A stretch of DNA of 25,002 nucleotides from Gammaproteobacteria bacterium (GTDB lineage: Bacteria; Pseudomonadota; Gammaproteobacteria; Arenicellales; Poriferihabitantaceae), in NCBI GenBank assembly GCA_024679435.1, contig JAIBDK010000004.1, positions 1 to 25,002 of the forward strand, in the 5' to 3' direction. Each line of letters begins with the position of its first letter. Position 1 is the stretch's first letter. Both the position numbers and the translations under genes were made by a program. Below the pieces are notes generated by a model. It was given only the letters and a program-made list of their open reading frames with translations. It did no database searches and was not told the DNA's origin. Shown here piece by piece: positions 23,879-25,002 of the stretch.

Positions 23879-24652
23879 ATGCCCCGCATTAACACAAGCC
23901 AGCAAAATGCAATAAATCGACTCGGCACTTTCTATGGCATTGGTGTCGGTCCCGGGGATCCTGAGCTATTAACGCTTAAGGCATTTCGTCTGATCCAACA
24001 ATGTGATGTGATAACCTTTCTCGGCAGCAAAAAAGGCCGATCTATTGCCCGTGATATTGCCGCAGGGGCGCTGGAATCCGGAGGCAATCCCAATCGAATA
24101 GAACAAGGATTTGTGATGCCGATGACCGAAAATCGTGTAACCGCCAACACAGTCTATGACGAAGCTGCAGCTACTATTGCATCGCATCTTCAGCAAGGCA
24201 AGGACGTTGGGTTTCTATGTCAGGGTGATCCGTTTTTCTTTGGCTCTTTCGCCTATCTTCATAAGCGATTAAGTGACAATTACAACACCATTATAGTCCC
24301 GGGCATAAGCTCAATTAATGCCAGCGCCGCACTTACAGAACGCCCTCTGGCTTTACTAGCCGAGAACATTGCCATCATATCCGGACGTCGAAGTGATCAG
24401 GATATTTTGGACACACTAAACTCATTTGACAATGTAGCCATAATGAAACCGGGAATACGCAGAGCCGCAATTCTTAACGTGCTTGAAAATTCCGGCCGAT
24501 CCAGAGATGCTAACTACATTGAATATGCAGGACAATCCCGGCAGAAAATTGTCAAAGATGTTTCGTTGCTGGATGAAAGTCCCGGCCCGTATTTTTCTCT
24601 GTTTCTGGTGAATCACCCGAGAGCGTATCGATCGATATCTGAACATGACTAG
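23879..24652 (+). CDS. cbiL: Precorrin-2 / cobalt-precorrin-2 C20-methyltransferase
   Basis: CbiL/CobI methylates C20 of the tetrapyrrole with S-adenosylmethionine, the first ring methylation after (cobalt-)sirohydrochlorin. The 257-residue protein carries the SAM-binding GIGVGPGDPELLTLKA (20-35), FLCQGDPFFFGSF (112-124) and VPGISSINASAA blocks. The length is usual (about 240-260). ATG at 23879 lies four bases after the cobL stop and fits the short N-terminal extension. It overlaps cbiG by eight bases. With cbiX and cbiD in the same region the cobalt-containing substrate is more likely. Confidence 0.94.
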   Translation: MPRINTSQQNAINRLGTFYGIGVGPGDPELLTLKAFRLIQQCDVITFLGSKKGRSIARDIAAGALESGGNPNRIEQGFVMPMTENRVTANTVYDEAAATIASHLQQGKDVGFLCQGDPFFFGSFAYLHKRLSDNYNTIIVPGISSINASAALTERPLALLAENIAIISGRRSDQDILDTLNSFDNVAIMKPGIRRAAILNVLENSGRSRDANYIEYAGQSRQKIVKDVSLLDESPGPYFSLFLVNHPRAYRSISEHD

Positions 24653-25002
24653 TATTCCAGATTCTCCAGTGATATACAGCCTTACCCCGGCAGGCAGTGA
24701 TCTGGCGAAACGTATCATCAAGATATTTCCCAATGCCCTGCACAGGCATCGTCCGTCGTTATTTACGTCTCAGGCACAGGAAGATTTCATTAGCGGCCGC
24801 AACGGCATATTTATTTGCGCTACCGGCATCGTTATTCGAACGCTGGCACCTATATTGAAAAGCAAACTTTTCGATCCTGCTGTGGTCGTTCTGGATGAAA
24901 ACGGTGAGTTCGTAATCCCTCTTCTATCCGGGCATGAGGGTGGCGCGGGTGTTTTAGCCAACACAATAGCCGACGCTATAAATGCCAGGTGCGTAGTGAC
25001 AT
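24645..25002 (+). CDS. cbiG: Cobalt-precorrin-5A hydrolase, N-terminal part (runs off the window)
   Basis: The frame opens with an ATG at 24645 inside the end of cbiL and stays open to the last base, giving 119 residues. FICATGIVIRTLAPIL and DPAVVVLDENGEFVIPLLSGHEGG are the central CbiG signature, including the SGH-x-GGA segment. CbiG opens the delta-lactone of cobalt-precorrin-5A with release of acetaldehyde in the anaerobic-type pathway. The C-terminal CbiG/CobE domain lies outside the window. Its presence agrees with cbiX and cbiD in pointing to the early-cobalt route. Confidence 0.93.
   Translation, partial: MTSIPDSPVIYSLTPAGSDLAKRIIKIFPNALHRHRPSLFTSQAQEDFISGRNGIFICATGIVIRTLAPILKSKLFDPAVVVLDENGEFVIPLLSGHEGGAGVLANTIADAINARCVVT

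Overview
The window is a cobalamin (vitamin B12) biosynthesis and cobalt-uptake region from a proteobacterium, most likely a gammaproteobacterium of moderate GC content. The assignment rests on the cbtB-cbtA cobalt-transport pair, the CbiE/CbiT fusion (CobL type), the proteobacterial CobO and the cbiX-cobU-cobT-cobC-cobS order. No rRNA, tRNA, IS element, CRISPR array or integrase was seen, and the species cannot be fixed from the sequence.

Layout. (1) 224-6316 is a small catabolic block: an M20-type N-carbamoyl/allantoate amidohydrolase and a PLP serine/threonine dehydratase-like enzyme on +, convergent with a class III aminotransferase and an 813-residue FAD/GcvT-type demethylating dehydrogenase on -. 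Its substrate cannot be named. (2) 6367-10762 on - holds cbiX (cobaltochelatase with a large His-rich tail), cobU, cobT, cobC and cobS, that is, cobalt insertion plus nucleotide-loop assembly. (3) 10763-11242 is the divergent control region, with an extended -10 promoter and a compact cobalamin riboswitch facing +. (4) 11243-16022 on + holds cbtB, cbtA, a fused AAA+/VWA chelatase motor, cobO and a first cbiA/cobB. (5) 16150-17386 is a small unrelated block: a membrane protein, a GNAT acetyltransferase and an ORF without any ATG. (6) 17457-18803 on - is a second, divergent cbiA/cobB paralogue. (7) 18969-21574 on + holds a NiCoT-like Ni/Co permease, cbiD and cbiJ/cobK. (8) A second, full-length cobalamin riboswitch (about 21594-21786) precedes cbiC, cobL (cbiET), cbiL and the start of cbiG, which runs off the window end.

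How it works together. CbtBA and the NiCoT-like permease would import cobalt, and CbiX would insert it into sirohydrochlorin. CbiL, CbiG, CbiD, CbiJ, CbiE/T and CbiC act on the corrin ring. CbiA amidates it, CobO adenosylates it, and CobU/CobT/CobC/CobS add the lower ligand. CbiX, CbiD and CbiG together point to the early-cobalt (anaerobic-type) route. CbiF/CobM, CbiH/CobJ, CbiP/CobQ, CbiB and CobN are not in the window; some may lie just past its right edge.

The least ordinary points are the two CbiA paralogues with different motif deviations, the chelatase motor without an adjacent CobN, the His-rich and Cys-triplet tail of CbiX, the two riboswitches of different architecture, and several strong inverted repeats at gene junctions.
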